Source: Aquibium sp. A9E412
GTDB taxonomy: Bacteria; Pseudomonadota; Alphaproteobacteria; Rhizobiales; Rhizobiaceae
Assembly (NCBI RefSeq): GCF_030398335.1
Contig: NZ_JAOAOP010000002.1
Span: 124,001 to 188,000, forward strand
Length of the DNA stretch: 64,000 nucleotides
Direction of reading: 5' to 3'
The translations under genes and the position numbers were made by a program. Under the pieces are notes generated by a model, which worked only from the letters and a program-made list of their open reading frames with translations, made no database searches and had not been told where the DNA came from. Positions within the stretch are counted from its first letter, which is position 1. Each line of letters starts with the position of its first letter. Positions 44,097 through 53,361 of this stretch are shown piece by piece.

Positions 44097-44693
44097 ATGC
44101 CGCGCCTTCTCTGCTCGTCGAGCTCGCCCTACAGCGCCAAGGTGCGCATGGCGGCGGCCCATCTCGGCTACGCGCTCGATGCGGTGCCCGTCGACACCGG
44201 CGCCGAACCGGACGACCTGATCGCGGCCAATCCGCTCGGCAAGATCCCGACGCTGGTGACCGACGCCGGCGAGGCCGTGTTCGACAGCCGCACCATCATG
44301 CGCCACATCGACCGCGAGAGCGGCCGCAGCCTCTATCCGCGCAACGCGCGGCGCGCGGCGGAGGCCGAGCAGCTCGAGGCGCTCGCCGACGGGCTGTGCG
44401 ACTGCCTGCTCGCGCATGTCATGGAGCGCCGCGGGCGGCCGGCCGACCAGGTGTCGCAGGCCTGGCTCGACAAGCAGTGGCGCAAGGCGCTGCGCGCGCT
44501 CGACCGGCTGAACGCCGCGCCGCCGCGGCTTTCCGGCCGGCCGACGGCGGGCCATTTCGCGCTGCGCGCGGCGATCGGCTATTGCGACCTGCGCTTTGCC
44601 GGGCAGTGGGAGCGCGGCCGGGCCAAGCTGGTCGGCTGGCGCCGGCGCTTCGACGCGCGCCACCCCGAGCTCGCCGCGCTCGCGCCGCACTGA
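44097..44693 (+). CDS. Glutathione S-transferase family protein
   Basis: Two-domain GST of 198 residues. The thioredoxin-like domain begins RLLCSSSSPYSAKVRMAAAHLG and carries the cis-Pro segment NPLGKIPTLV near 44 and the glutathione-contact FDSRTIMRHI near 63. The rest is the helical C-terminal domain. Catalytic Ser/Cys near residue 6-10 is plausible. Substrate unknown. AAGGAGA gives a strong ribosome site. It converges on the porin gene, sharing the terminator region between them. Confidence 0.87.
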   Translation: MPRLLCSSSSPYSAKVRMAAAHLGYALDAVPVDTGAEPDDLIAANPLGKIPTLVTDAGEAVFDSRTIMRHIDRESGRSLYPRNARRAAEAEQLEALADGLCDCLLAHVMERRGRPADQVSQAWLDKQWRKALRALDRLNAAPPRLSGRPTAGHFALRAAIGYCDLRFAGQWERGRAKLVGWRRRFDARHPELAALAPH

Positions 44694-44702
44694 GCCGCGA
44701 CG

Positions 44703-44731
44703 AAAAAGGGCCGGGCGTCGCCGCCCGGCCC
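44703..44731 (-). terminator. Intrinsic terminator of the porin gene
   Basis: A perfect 10-bp stem, GGGCCGGGCG with CGCCCGGCCC, and 4-nt loop (44708-44731), followed on the minus strand by TTTTT. It lies 26 bp past the porin stop. Confidence 0.85.
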
Positions 44732-44757
44732 TCCGCGACCGATCCCGTGCGGATCGA

Positions 44758-45432
44758 TCAGAACTTCATGCCGACGCCGAGCATGATCTTGTTGCTCGTC
44801 GCGTCGACCGACTGCGCACCGCTGCCGGTGTTGAAGGTCTCGCTGCCGTAGTCGGTGTAGCGGTACTCGAGACGGCCGAACACCTGCTCGGTGAGCTTGG
44901 CATCGACGCCCACGCCGGCCGTCCAGCCGAGCATGGTGTTGCTGTCGGAGCCGGCCGGATCGGTGATCTTGACGTTGCCGGCCGCACCGCCGGCCGTGCC
45001 GTAGACGAGCACGGTGTCGGTCGCCGCCAGGCCGAGGCGGGCGCGCAGCGAGCCCTCGACGCCGGCCTCCGAGCGCACGCCGGCATTGGTGCCGTCGACG
45101 CCGCTGTAGCCGATGTCGCCCTCGACGCCGTAGACGAAGGTGCCCGACTGCATGTTGTAGCCGCCGAACGCGCTGCCGGAGAAGCCGTCGGTGTCGATCT
45201 CGTTGCCCGCGGGGATGCCCGTGTCGGTGTGGCCCAGGAAGCCGTAGCCAACCGTGGCACCGACATAGGGGCCCGACCAGGACGCCACCGGCGGCACCTC
45301 CATCGGCGCGGCCGGCGCTGCCGGGGGCTGCTCGTAGACCGGATCGGCGGCCATGGCGGGCAGCGCCGCCAGCGACACCGCGAGTCCGAGTGTGGCGGCC
45401 ACCGGCCGCATGATCTTCGTGTTGGCTCTCAT
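44758..45432 (-). CDS. Outer-membrane beta-barrel protein (Omp25/RopB-like)
   Basis: Porin-like barrel of 224 residues. A signal peptide (about 1-29, ending AMA) and a Pro/Ala-rich linker (DPVYEQPPAAPAAPMEVPP) are followed by alternating strands. These include WSGPYVGATVGYGF, GGYNMQSGTFVYGVEGDIGYS, the FGRLEYRYTDYGSE strand typical of OmpA-like 8-strand barrels, and a terminal KIMLGVGMKF ending in aromatic Phe for BAM recognition. It resembles Omp25/RopB/Omp31 proteins of Hyphomicrobiales. AAGGAG is 8 bp before ATG 45432. A sigma-EcfG-like promoter lies about 54 bp upstream and a strong terminator follows. Confidence 0.9.
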   Translation of the reverse strand: MRANTKIMRPVAATLGLAVSLAALPAMAADPVYEQPPAAPAAPMEVPPVASWSGPYVGATVGYGFLGHTDTGIPAGNEIDTDGFSGSAFGGYNMQSGTFVYGVEGDIGYSGVDGTNAGVRSEAGVEGSLRARLGLAATDTVLVYGTAGGAAGNVKITDPAGSDSNTMLGWTAGVGVDAKLTEQVFGRLEYRYTDYGSETFNTGSGAQSVDATSNKIMLGVGMKF

Positions 45433-45485
45433 GAACTGTACTCCTTGGCCAATTCGCAAGCAGCCGCGGCCGCCTGGGAGGCGTG

Positions 45486-45510
45486 AACGGCCGGACTCGG
45501 CTGCGGTTCC
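45486..45510 (-). promoter_or_regulatory. Candidate sigma-EcfG promoter of the porin gene
   Basis: Minus strand GGAAC (45510-45506), 16-bp spacer, CGTT (45489-45486), the same spacing as the CHAD promoter. It is 53 bp before the porin ATG, leaving a short leader with the AAGGAG site. Confidence 0.6.
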
Positions 45511-45704
45511 CTTGTCGTGACGAAATGCGGCGGCAGAGCACAGAAAAAGAGGTCTTTCGCTGGCATGAATGCGGCGGAAGCGTGACGTTGCATCCGCGCA
45601 ACAGCCGCCTTCCGGGCCGCCGCATGGTCGCAGGCCGCTTGGACGAAGCGGACCCGGCACCTATATCGGGGCGGCCCGCCCTGACCCCGCTCCCAAGGTG
45701 TCCG

Positions 45705-46646
45705 ATGCTGTTCAGCGTGTTTCTTCTCCTGGCCGGACTGGCCCTCCTGGTGATCGCCGGCGACTATTTCGTCAAAGGCTCGGTGGGTCTGGCGGAGCGG
45801 ATCGGCGTGCCGGCGCTCATCATCGGCCTGACGGTGGTCGCCTTCGGCACCTCGGCGCCGGAGCTGTTCACCTCCGTGCAGGCCTCGCTGTGGGGCTCGC
45901 CCGGCATCGCGGTGGGCAATGTGGTGGGCTCCAACATCGCCAACGTGCTGCTGGTGCTCGGCCTGCCCGCACTGATCGCGCCGATCGTGGCGCACGGCGC
46001 CGGCGTCCGGCGCAACCTGGCGGTGATGCTCGTCGTCACCGTCGTCTTCATGTGGCTGCTCGGCAACGGCCACATCGGCCGGCTCGAGGGGCTGGCGCTT
46101 TTCCTCGGCCTGTGCGCCTTCATCGGCTGGCAGATCCTCGAGGGGATGAACGGGCGCGCGATGCCCGAGCACGATTTCCACGACGAGGTGGGCGACGCGC
46201 CGGGCCGGCCCGGCCGCATCACCGCCTATCTGCTGGCCGGCGCGATCGGCCTGCCCGTCGCCGCCCAGCTCACCGTCAAGGGCGCGACCGGCATCGCCAG
46301 CACCTTCGGCATCAGCGACGCGGCGATCGGCCTGACCATCGTGGCGATCGGCACCTCGCTGCCCGAGCTGGCCACCACCTTCATGGCCGCGCTGCGGCGC
46401 AGCGCCGCGGTTGCGATCGGCAACGTCGTCGGCTCCAACATCTTCAACGCGGCCGGCATCATGGGCCTGACCGCGCTGATCGCGCCGGTCGACGTCGACC
46501 AGCACATCATCGATTTCGACATGTGGGTGATGCTCGGCGCCGCGCTGCTGCTGGCGGTGATCGGCTTCGCCCGCATCTCGCTCGGCAAGATCGCCGGTGC
46601 GGCTATGTTCGCCGGCTTCGTGGTCTATATCATCAGCGTGTTCTAG
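45705..46646 (+). CDS. Calcium/sodium antiporter (CaCA family)
   Basis: Ten-helix exchanger of 313 residues with two intact inverted alpha repeats: GTSAPELFTSVQA with GNVVGSNIANVLLVLG (about 45-80) and GTSLPELATTFMAAL with GNVVGSNIFNAAGIMG (about 215-250). The paired Glu residues bind the cation, so this member should be active, unlike the degenerate relative at 5622. YrbG is the E. coli counterpart. ATG 45705 follows AAGGTG; the longer frame upstream lacks helices. It is divergent from the porin gene. Confidence 0.92.
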   Translation: MLFSVFLLLAGLALLVIAGDYFVKGSVGLAERIGVPALIIGLTVVAFGTSAPELFTSVQASLWGSPGIAVGNVVGSNIANVLLVLGLPALIAPIVAHGAGVRRNLAVMLVVTVVFMWLLGNGHIGRLEGLALFLGLCAFIGWQILEGMNGRAMPEHDFHDEVGDAPGRPGRITAYLLAGAIGLPVAAQLTVKGATGIASTFGISDAAIGLTIVAIGTSLPELATTFMAALRRSAAVAIGNVVGSNIFNAAGIMGLTALIAPVDVDQHIIDFDMWVMLGAALLLAVIGFARISLGKIAGAAMFAGFVVYIISVF

Positions 46647-46672
46647 GCTCCGGTGAAGTGACGGACGGCGGC

Positions 46673-47434
46673 ATGCAGCAGGCGGACAAGACGGCGCTCA
46701 TCACCGGCGGCGCCCGGCGCATCGGGCGGGCGATCGCGCTCGACCTGGCCGCGCACGGCTTCGCGGTGGCGATCCACTGCCACGGCTCGCGCGCGGCCGC
46801 CGAGGCGCTGGCGGGCGAGATCGCCGACGGCGGCGGCCGCGCCGCCGTGCTGCAGGCCGATCTCGGCGATGCGGCGGCGGCGCGCGGCCTGGTGCCGGCG
46901 GCGGCCGACGCGCTCGGCGGCCTCGGCCTGGTCGTCAACAACGCCTCGATCTTCGAGGACGACACGGTGCACGACTTCGAGGACGCGGTCTGGCAGGCGC
47001 ATTTCGCGGTGCATCTGCGCGCGCCGGCGGAGCTGGCGCGGGCGCTCGCCGCCGCGCTGCCGGACGGCCGCGAGGGCCTGGTGGTCAACATGATCGACCA
47101 GCGGGTGTGGAGCCTGACGCCGCGCTTCTTCTCCTACACGCTGTCGAAGTCGGCGCTGTGGACGGCGACGCGCACCATGGCGCAGGCGCTGGCGCCGCGC
47201 GTGCGCGTCAACGCCATCGGCCCCGGCCCGACGCTGCGCAACGAGCGCCAGAGCGAGGCCGACTTCGACCGGCAGACCGAGGCGCTGCTTCTGCGGCGCG
47301 GCCCGGCGCTGGCCGAGTTCGGCGCCACGGTGCGCTATCTGTGGCAGGCGCGCTCGGTGACCGGCCAGATGATCGCGCTCGACGGCGGCCAGCATCTGGC
47401 ATGGGAGACGCCGGACGTGCGGGTCGCCGAGTGA
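46673..47434 (+). CDS. Short-chain dehydrogenase, pteridine-reductase-like (FolM type)
   Basis: Classical SDR of 253 residues. The cofactor loop [13 protein letters not shown] near residue 12 has the Arg-Arg-Ile-Gly form seen in PTR1/FolM, which favours NADPH. NNAS is near 88 and the catalytic YTLSK near 155. FolM reduces dihydromonapterin or dihydrofolate; that substrate is suggested only by the cofactor loop. It begins 26 bp after the antiporter stop. GTG 46658 is an alternative in-frame start five codons upstream. A possible operon with uvrC downstream (64 bp). Confidence 0.84.
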   Translation: MQQADKTALITGGARRIGRAIALDLAAHGFAVAIHCHGSRAAAEALAGEIADGGGRAAVLQADLGDAAAARGLVPAAADALGGLGLVVNNASIFEDDTVHDFEDAVWQAHFAVHLRAPAELARALAAALPDGREGLVVNMIDQRVWSLTPRFFSYTLSKSALWTATRTMAQALAPRVRVNAIGPGPTLRNERQSEADFDRQTEALLLRRGPALAEFGATVRYLWQARSVTGQMIALDGGQHLAWETPDVRVAE

Positions 47435-47498
47435 GGCGCCGCAAGGCAGCGGACGGCGGCGCTTGACGGACGCGCCGCAACGCACCACAGCGAAGGCC

Positions 47499-49478
47499 AT
47501 GAAGGAAGCACGCGGAGACATCATCGCGGCGGCGGCGGGCGACGACGCGGCCGTCGCCTGGAAGGGCGGCGCGGCGCGCGCCGGCGAGACCGGCGCGGCG
47601 GCGATCCAGGCGCTGGTCAAGCGGCTGCCCAACCAGCCGGGCGTCTACCGCATGATGAACGCGGCCGGCGACGTGCTGTATGTCGGCAAGGCGCGCAGCC
47701 TGAAGAAGCGGGTGACCAGCTACGCGCAGGGCCGCGGCCACACCAACCGGATTGGCCGGATGATCCGCGAGACGGCGGCGATGGAGTTCGTCGTCACCCG
47801 CACCGAGACCGAGGCGCTGCTGCTCGAGGCCAACCTCATCAAGCGCTTCCGGCCGCGCTTCAACGTGCTTTTGCGGGACGACAAGTCGTTTCCCTACATC
47901 CTGCTGACCGGCGACCATCCCGCGCCCGGCATCTTCAAGCATCGCGGCGCGCGCAGCCGCAAGGGCGACTATTTCGGCCCGTTCGCGTCGGCCGGCGCGG
48001 TCGGCCGCACCATCAACTCGCTGCAGCGCGCCTTCCTGCTGCGCACCTGCAGCGATTCGGTGTTCGAAAGCCGCACCCGGCCCTGCCTGCTCTACCAGAT
48101 CAAGCGCTGCGCCGGCCCGTGCACCGGCGAGGTGAGCGAGGCCGACTACGCCGCGCTGGTCGACGAGGCGAAGGCCTTCCTGTCGGGCCGCAGCAGCAAG
48201 GTGAAGGCGGAGATCGCCAGCGCCATGGAGGAGGCCTCCGAGGCGCTCGACTTCGAGCGCGCGGCCGTCTACCGCGACCGGCTGGCCGCGCTCAGCCACG
48301 TTCAGGCGCACCAGGGCATCAACCCGCAGGGCATCGAGGAGGCCGACGTCTTCGCCATCCACCAGGAGGGCGGCCAGAGCTGCATCGAGGTGTTCTTCTT
48401 CCGCACCGGGCAGAACTGGGGCAACCGCGCCTACTTCCCCAAGGCGGACGCCGCACTCGCCGCCGGCGAGGTGCTCGGCGCGTTCCTCGCCCAGTTCTAC
48501 GACGACAAGCCGGTGCCGCGGCTGGTGCTGCTGTCCGAGCCGGTCGAGGACCAGACGCTGCTCGAGGCCGCACTGGGGGTGCGCGCCGGCCACCGGGTCT
48601 CGGTGCGCGCGCCGCAGCGCGGCTCCAAGAAGGACCTGACGGCGCATGCGCTGGCCAATGCGCGCGAGGCGCTCGGCCGGCGGCTGGCGGAAACCTCCTC
48701 GCAGGCGCGGCTGATGGCGGGGCTGGCCGAGACCTTCGGGCTGGAGGAGACGCCGCGGCGCATCGAGGTCTACGACAACTCGCACACCATGGGCACCAAC
48801 GCCGTCGGCGCGATGATCGTCGCCGGGGCCGAGGGCTTCGCCAAGAACCACTACCGCAAGTTCAACATCCGCTCGCCCGACACCAGGCCGGGCGACGACT
48901 TCGCGATGATGCGCGAGGTGCTGGAGCGGCGCTTCGCCCGGCTGCTCAAGGAGCGCGGCCTGCCGGGCAACGGCGACGGCGCGACGGGGCCGGACGAGGA
49001 GGCCGAGGCCGGCGAGCTGCCGGCCTGGCCCGACGTCATCCTGATCGACGGCGGCCAGGGCCAGCTGTCGGCCGTGCGCGGGGTGCTGGAGGATCTCGGC
49101 ATCGCCGACCGGGTGACGGCGATCGGCGTGGCCAAGGGGCCGGACCGCGACGCCGGCCGCGAGCGCTTCTTCATGGCCGGCCGCGAGCCGTTCTCGCTGC
49201 CGATGCGCGACCCGGTGCTGTATTTCGTCCAGCGGCTGCGCGACGAGGCGCACCGCTTCGCCATCGGCTCGCACCGGGCGCGGCGCAAGAAGGAGATGGT
49301 GAAGAACCCGCTCGACGAGATCCCCGGCATCGGACCGGGGCGCAAGCGGGCGCTGCTGCGCCACTTCGGCACCGCCAAGGCGGTGAGCCGCGCGGCGGTC
49401 GAGGACCTGGTCGCCGTCGACGGCATCTCCGAGGCGACGGCGCGCGCGGTCTATGCGCATTTTCACGACGGCGGCTGA
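47499..49478 (+). CDS. uvrC: Excinuclease ABC subunit C
   Basis: Nucleotide-excision-repair nuclease of about 659 residues. The N-terminal GIY-YIG domain is at about 40-125 ([26 protein letters not shown]). A UVR domain (UvrB contact) lies near 235 and an RNase H-like 5' nuclease near 390-550 ([29 protein letters not shown]). A C-terminal (HhH)2 domain ends it ([25 protein letters not shown]). It cuts on both sides of lesions loaded by UvrAB. The start is uncertain: ATG 47499 has GAAGG upstream, but an in-frame TTG at 47463 also exists; rhizobial UvrC has a variable N-terminal tail. Confidence 0.94.
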   Translation: MKEARGDIIAAAAGDDAAVAWKGGAARAGETGAAAIQALVKRLPNQPGVYRMMNAAGDVLYVGKARSLKKRVTSYAQGRGHTNRIGRMIRETAAMEFVVTRTETEALLLEANLIKRFRPRFNVLLRDDKSFPYILLTGDHPAPGIFKHRGARSRKGDYFGPFASAGAVGRTINSLQRAFLLRTCSDSVFESRTRPCLLYQIKRCAGPCTGEVSEADYAALVDEAKAFLSGRSSKVKAEIASAMEEASEALDFERAAVYRDRLAALSHVQAHQGINPQGIEEADVFAIHQEGGQSCIEVFFFRTGQNWGNRAYFPKADAALAAGEVLGAFLAQFYDDKPVPRLVLLSEPVEDQTLLEAALGVRAGHRVSVRAPQRGSKKDLTAHALANAREALGRRLAETSSQARLMAGLAETFGLEETPRRIEVYDNSHTMGTNAVGAMIVAGAEGFAKNHYRKFNIRSPDTRPGDDFAMMREVLERRFARLLKERGLPGNGDGATGPDEEAEAGELPAWPDVILIDGGQGQLSAVRGVLEDLGIADRVTAIGVAKGPDRDAGRERFFMAGREPFSLPMRDPVLYFVQRLRDEAHRFAIGSHRARRKKEMVKNPLDEIPGIGPGRKRALLRHFGTAKAVSRAAVEDLVAVDGISEATARAVYAHFHDGG

Positions 49479-49586
49479 GCGGCGCGCGGCCGGGCGCGGC
49501 CATCGGCCGCCGCTCCAGCGGGGCCGGCTGCTTGACCCTTCGCACCGGCATCTGGTTTGACTGTCGCAGCGACCGAGAGACACCCG

Positions 49587-50177
49587 ATGGCCAAGCGCGC
49601 TTTCAACCTGCCCAACATCCTGACCTATGCGCGCATCCTGGCGGTGCCGCTGATCGTGCTGTGCTTCTTCCTCGAGGGACGGCTGCGCTCGAGCGACTTC
49701 GCGCGCTGGTCGGCGCTGGCGATCTTCCTGGCGGCCAGCATCACCGATTATTTCGACGGCTACTTCGCCCGAATCTGGCAGCAGACCTCGAACATCGGCA
49801 AGATGCTCGACCCGATCGCCGACAAGCTTCTGGTCGCCACCTGCCTGCTGCTTCTGGCCGCCGACACCGACCGCACGATCGCCGGCTGGACGCTGTGGGC
49901 GGCGATCATCATCCTGTGCCGCGAGATCCTGGTGTCGGGGCTGCGCGAATATCTCGCCGCGCTCAAGGTGAGCGTGCCGGTCACCCAGCTCGCCAAGTGG
50001 AAGACCACCATCCAGATGGTGGCGATCGCCTTCCTGCTGGCCGGCCCCGCCGGCGACAAGATCGTGCCCTACACCACCGAGGCCGGCATCGCGCTGTTGT
50101 GGTTCTCGGCCCTCGTCACGCTCTATACGGGCTACGACTACTTCCGCGCCGGGTTGAAGCACATCGTCGAGGAGTGA
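49587..50177 (+). CDS. pgsA: CDP-diacylglycerol--glycerol-3-phosphate 3-phosphatidyltransferase
   Basis: Phosphatidylglycerophosphate synthase of 196 residues. MAKRAFNLPNILTYARILAVPLI is the typical start. The active-site motif is D-YF-DG-YF-AR followed by G-KML-D-PIA-D near 52-79. About five membrane helices follow. It makes the PG precursor from CDP-DAG and glycerol-3-phosphate. Proteobacterial pgsA commonly follows uvrC, as here, and moaD/moaE follow it in many rhizobia. ATG 49587 is preferred to the upstream GTG/TTG-type frame. moaD starts 5 bp downstream. Confidence 0.95.
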   Translation: MAKRAFNLPNILTYARILAVPLIVLCFFLEGRLRSSDFARWSALAIFLAASITDYFDGYFARIWQQTSNIGKMLDPIADKLLVATCLLLLAADTDRTIAGWTLWAAIIILCREILVSGLREYLAALKVSVPVTQLAKWKTTIQMVAIAFLLAGPAGDKIVPYTTEAGIALLWFSALVTLYTGYDYFRAGLKHIVEE

Positions 50178-50182
50178 ACGCC

Positions 50183-50434
50183 ATGAAGCTCGTCTATTTC
50201 GCCTGGGTGCGCGAGCGCATCGGCACCAGCGAGGAGGAGGTGACGCCGCCCGCCGGCGTCGAGACCGTCGCCGACCTGATCGGCTGGCTGAGCGGCCGCG
50301 GCGAGGGCTACGCCGCCGCCCTCGCCCACCCGGAGGTGATCCGGGTGGCGATGGACCAGGAGCACGTCGCCCATGACACGCCGCTCGGCGGCGCGCGCGA
50401 GGTGGCGCTGTTCCCGCCGATGACGGGCGGCTGA
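50183..50434 (+). CDS. moaD: Molybdopterin synthase small subunit (sulfur carrier)
   Basis: Ubiquitin-like sulfur carrier of 83 residues ending in the required Gly-Gly (FPPMTGG). The C-terminal glycine is thiocarboxylated and donates sulfur to cyclic pyranopterin monophosphate within the MoaD2-MoaE2 complex. KLVYFAWVRERIG and the loop GAREVALFPP are family-typical. It lies 5 bp after pgsA and 5 bp before moaE. It may supply cofactor for enzymes such as the oxidoreductase at 39765. Confidence 0.93.
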   Translation: MKLVYFAWVRERIGTSEEEVTPPAGVETVADLIGWLSGRGEGYAAALAHPEVIRVAMDQEHVAHDTPLGGAREVALFPPMTGG

Positions 50435-50439
50435 GACCG

Positions 50440-50922
50440 ATGGCGGCCGACTGGCAGCCGACCATCCGCATCCAGCGCGAGCCCTTCGCGCTCGAGGCGG
50501 AGGCGGCGCGGCTGTCGCAGGGCCGGCGCGACGTCGGCGCCGTCGTCACCTTCACCGGCTTGTGCCGCGACGAGGGCGGCCGGCTCGCCGCGCTCGAGCT
50601 CGAGCACTATCCCGGCATGGCCGAGGCCGAGATCGGCCGCATCGCGGCCGAGGCGGCCGGCCGCTGGCCGCTCGCCGGGCTCACCGTCGTCCACCGCTAC
50701 GGCCGCATCGCGCCGGGCGAGCCGATCGTGCTGGTCGCCTCCGCCTCGGCGCATCGCGCGGCCGCCTTCGAGGCGGCGACCTTCGTGATGGACTTCCTGA
50801 AGTCGCGCGCACCGTTCTGGAAGCGCGAGCACCTGGCGGCCGGCGGCGCCGGCGACTGGGTGTCGGCGACCGACGGCGACGAACGCGCGCTGGCGCGCTG
50901 GCGGGAAGGCCGGCAGCGTTAA
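50440..50922 (+). CDS. moaE: Molybdopterin synthase catalytic subunit
   Basis: MoaE of 160 residues. The catalytic lysines fall in KSRAPFWKREHLAAG near 122-130. The central GRIAPGEPIVLVASASAHRAAAFEAATFVMDFLK is strongly conserved in the family. It converts precursor Z (cPMP) to molybdopterin using MoaD thiocarboxylate. It follows moaD by 5 bp. The end of the protein (EGRQR) is normal; no fused MobB or other domain is present. It is the last gene of the uvrC-pgsA-moaDE run. Confidence 0.94.
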   Translation: MAADWQPTIRIQREPFALEAEAARLSQGRRDVGAVVTFTGLCRDEGGRLAALELEHYPGMAEAEIGRIAAEAAGRWPLAGLTVVHRYGRIAPGEPIVLVASASAHRAAAFEAATFVMDFLKSRAPFWKREHLAAGGAGDWVSATDGDERALARWREGRQR

Positions 50923-51021
50923 CCCCCAGGTAAGGATAGGCCGCGATCGCGCCCCGCCTTAGAGTTTTCGCAAGGCGCCCGCCGCTAGGCTGCCCATGCG
51001 TAAGGCGTGTGTGGGAGCTCG

Positions 51022-53268
51022 ATGCAGGAATATCTCGCAGCCCTGTGGTCGATGGGCGCCAGCCAGGAATGGCTGGTGACGGCGAACTTCATTCTCTCGG
51101 TCCTGCTGGCCCTGTGGATGCTGCGCTACCGCCAGCTCTACCTGTCGGCGCGCGCCGAGCAGGAAAACGCCCGCGGGCTGATCGACAACCTGACCGAAGG
51201 CATCTACCGCTCGTCGCTCGACGGCCGGCAGCTCAGCGCCAATCCCGCCCTGGTGCGCCTCAACGGCTATGACAGCGAGGCCGAGTTGCTCGCCTCGGTC
51301 AAGGACATCGCGCGCGAGTGGTACGTCGAGCCCGACCGACGGGCCGTCTTCCGCGACATCCTGATGCGCGAGGGCAAGGTCGAGAACTTCGTCTCCGAGA
51401 TCTACCGGCACAAGACGCGCGAGCGCATCTGGGTGAGCGAATCGGCGCGCCTGGTGTGCGACCACAAGACCGGCCGGCCGCTGTTCTACGAGGGCTCGGT
51501 GCGCGAGATCACCGAGATGGTCGAGCGGCTGCATCTGGAGGAGATGTTCCAGAAGCTGACGACGCAGCTTCCCGGCGGGCTGTTCCAGATCTACCGCCGC
51601 AAGGGCGGCCGCTACAGCGTGCCCTATGCCAGCAGCGGCTTCCGCCGCATGATCGGGCTTGCGCCCGACGCAATGTTCCCGCGCCCCGACCAGGTGATCG
51701 CCGGCATCCACGAGGAGGATCGCCAGCGCTACATGGAGACGATGCGCCACTCCGGCATGGCGCTGACGCGCTGGGAGTGCGAATTCCGCATCCAGCCGCC
51801 CGGCGGAACCGAGAAGTGGCTGCGCGTCAACGCCATGCCCGAGGCGACCGCCGACGGCATCCTGTGGCACGGCTACGTCTCCGACATCTCCATGCGCAAG
51901 ACGCAGGAGGTGGAGATCACCAAGCTCGCCTTCTACGACCCGCTGACCGCGCTGCCCAACCGGCGCCTGTTCCTCGACCGCATCAACGCGGCGGCCGAGC
52001 GCTGCCGCACGCATGGCGGCCACGGCGCGCTGATGTTCATCGACCTCGACAACTTCAAGACGCTGAACGACGCGATGGGCCACGACGTCGGCGACCGCTT
52101 CCTGGTGCAGGTGGCCGAGCGGCTGCGCGCCTGCGTCGGCGAGGACGGCATGGTGGCGCGCATCGGCGGCGACGAGTTCGTCATCGTGCTGGAACAGCTC
52201 GGCGGCGAGCACGCGATCGCCGTGCGCAACGCCATCGTGGTCGCCAACCGGGCGCTCTCGGTGCTGCGCCGGCCGTTCCAGCTCGGCCGGCTCGAGCACA
52301 CCAGCTCGGCGAGCGTCGGCGTCGTCGTGTTCGACGGCGTCGAGACGCAGCCCGACGAGATCGTCAAGCATGCCGACCTCGCCATGTACCAGGCCAAGTC
52401 CGCGGGGCGCAACGGCGTGGCGCTGTTCGACCGTGCCGCCTTCGCCGCGGAGACCGAGCGGTTCCGGCTGCTGGCCGAGCTGCGCGAGGCGATGGCGGCG
52501 GGCAATGTCGGCCTGCACTTCCAGCCGCAGGTCGACGAGATGGGCCACGTCACCGGCGCGGAGGTGCTGGCGCGCTGGGACCACCCCGAGCGCGGCGTGC
52601 TGGCGGCGGAAAGCTTCGTGCCGCTGGCCGAGCAGTTCGGCCTGGCCGCCGACCTCTGCCGCTTCGTGCTGAAGCAGGCGATGGCGACGCTGGTGGGCTG
52701 GCGGGACGACCCGCGCATGGCGGGACTGCGGCTCGCCGTCAACATCGGCGTGCCGTCGATCGTCGGCGACGACCTGGCCGACTTCCTCGGCACGCTGCTC
52801 AAGCAGAGCGCGGTCGACCCGGCCCGGCTGACGCTCGAGCTCGGCCGTCAGGTGATGGCGAAGGACCAGCCGCTGATCGCGCGCCGCATGAACGAGCTCA
52901 AGGCGCTCGGCGTGCGGCTGTGCCTCGACGATTTCGGCACCGGCCACTCGTCGCTCTCCGACCTCAAGTCCCTGCCCTTCGACGAGCTCAAGATCGACGG
53001 CACCTTCGTCGCCGACATCGAGGGCAGCGACACCGACCGCGCGCTGGTCCAGACCATGCTGACCATGGCGCGCACGCTGCGCATCACCTCGGTGGCCGAG
53101 CATGTCGAGACGATCCAGCAGGCCGCCTTCCTGCGCGCCTTCGGCTGCGACAGCTTCCAGGGCTGGTACTTCAGCCCGCCGCTGTCGGCCGACGACCTCG
53201 CAGCCTTCGTCGCCGAGCACAACCCGGCACCGCCGGTGCAGCTCGCCGACTTCCGCCGCAACGCCTGA
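51022..53268 (+). CDS. PAS-PAS-GGDEF-EAL protein (c-di-GMP synthesis/breakdown)
   Basis: Protein of 748 residues. One N-terminal helix (about 14-34) anchors it. Two PAS-like domains follow at about 50-165 and 175-300. The GGDEF domain (about 305-465) has an intact active site at 382-386 but no RxxD inhibitory site. The EAL domain (about 475-735) keeps the catalytic residues: E514 in EVL, the Asn of AVNIG, E606, the DDFGTG pair, Lys of ELKID, and Glu/Gln of AEHVE and QGWYF. Arg609 replaces the glutamate that anchors loop 6 (E268 of RocR), so hydrolase activity may be weak. GGGAG precedes the ATG. Confidence 0.9.
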   Translation: MQEYLAALWSMGASQEWLVTANFILSVLLALWMLRYRQLYLSARAEQENARGLIDNLTEGIYRSSLDGRQLSANPALVRLNGYDSEAELLASVKDIAREWYVEPDRRAVFRDILMREGKVENFVSEIYRHKTRERIWVSESARLVCDHKTGRPLFYEGSVREITEMVERLHLEEMFQKLTTQLPGGLFQIYRRKGGRYSVPYASSGFRRMIGLAPDAMFPRPDQVIAGIHEEDRQRYMETMRHSGMALTRWECEFRIQPPGGTEKWLRVNAMPEATADGILWHGYVSDISMRKTQEVEITKLAFYDPLTALPNRRLFLDRINAAAERCRTHGGHGALMFIDLDNFKTLNDAMGHDVGDRFLVQVAERLRACVGEDGMVARIGGDEFVIVLEQLGGEHAIAVRNAIVVANRALSVLRRPFQLGRLEHTSSASVGVVVFDGVETQPDEIVKHADLAMYQAKSAGRNGVALFDRAAFAAETERFRLLAELREAMAAGNVGLHFQPQVDEMGHVTGAEVLARWDHPERGVLAAESFVPLAEQFGLAADLCRFVLKQAMATLVGWRDDPRMAGLRLAVNIGVPSIVGDDLADFLGTLLKQSAVDPARLTLELGRQVMAKDQPLIARRMNELKALGVRLCLDDFGTGHSSLSDLKSLPFDELKIDGTFVADIEGSDTDRALVQTMLTMARTLRITSVAEHVETIQQAAFLRAFGCDSFQGWYFSPPLSADDLAAFVAEHNPAPPVQLADFRRNA

Positions 53269-53275
53269 ACGCGAA

Positions 53276-53301
53276 AAGGCCGGGCAGCGCGGCCCGGCCT
53301 T
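53276..53301. terminator. Bidirectional terminator between the GGDEF-EAL gene and ndk
   Basis: Perfect 10-bp stem AAGGCCGGGC/GCCCGGCCTT with a 6-nt loop, flanked by AAAA on the left and TT on the right. It lies 7 bp past the GGDEF-EAL stop and about 60 bp past the ndk stop, serving both convergent genes. The T-tract is stronger for ndk (minus strand). Confidence 0.8.
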
Positions 53302-53361
53302 CGCGGCATTCCGTCATTCCGGCCGCGGGCGGCCGGCATCCCGTCGCCCGCGCGTGACGCC

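Noticed and set aside
47208-50555. Minus-strand ORF of 1115 codons opposite uvrC-pgsA-moaD
   Set aside because: Low-complexity antisense frame; the plus-strand genes have full family motifs.
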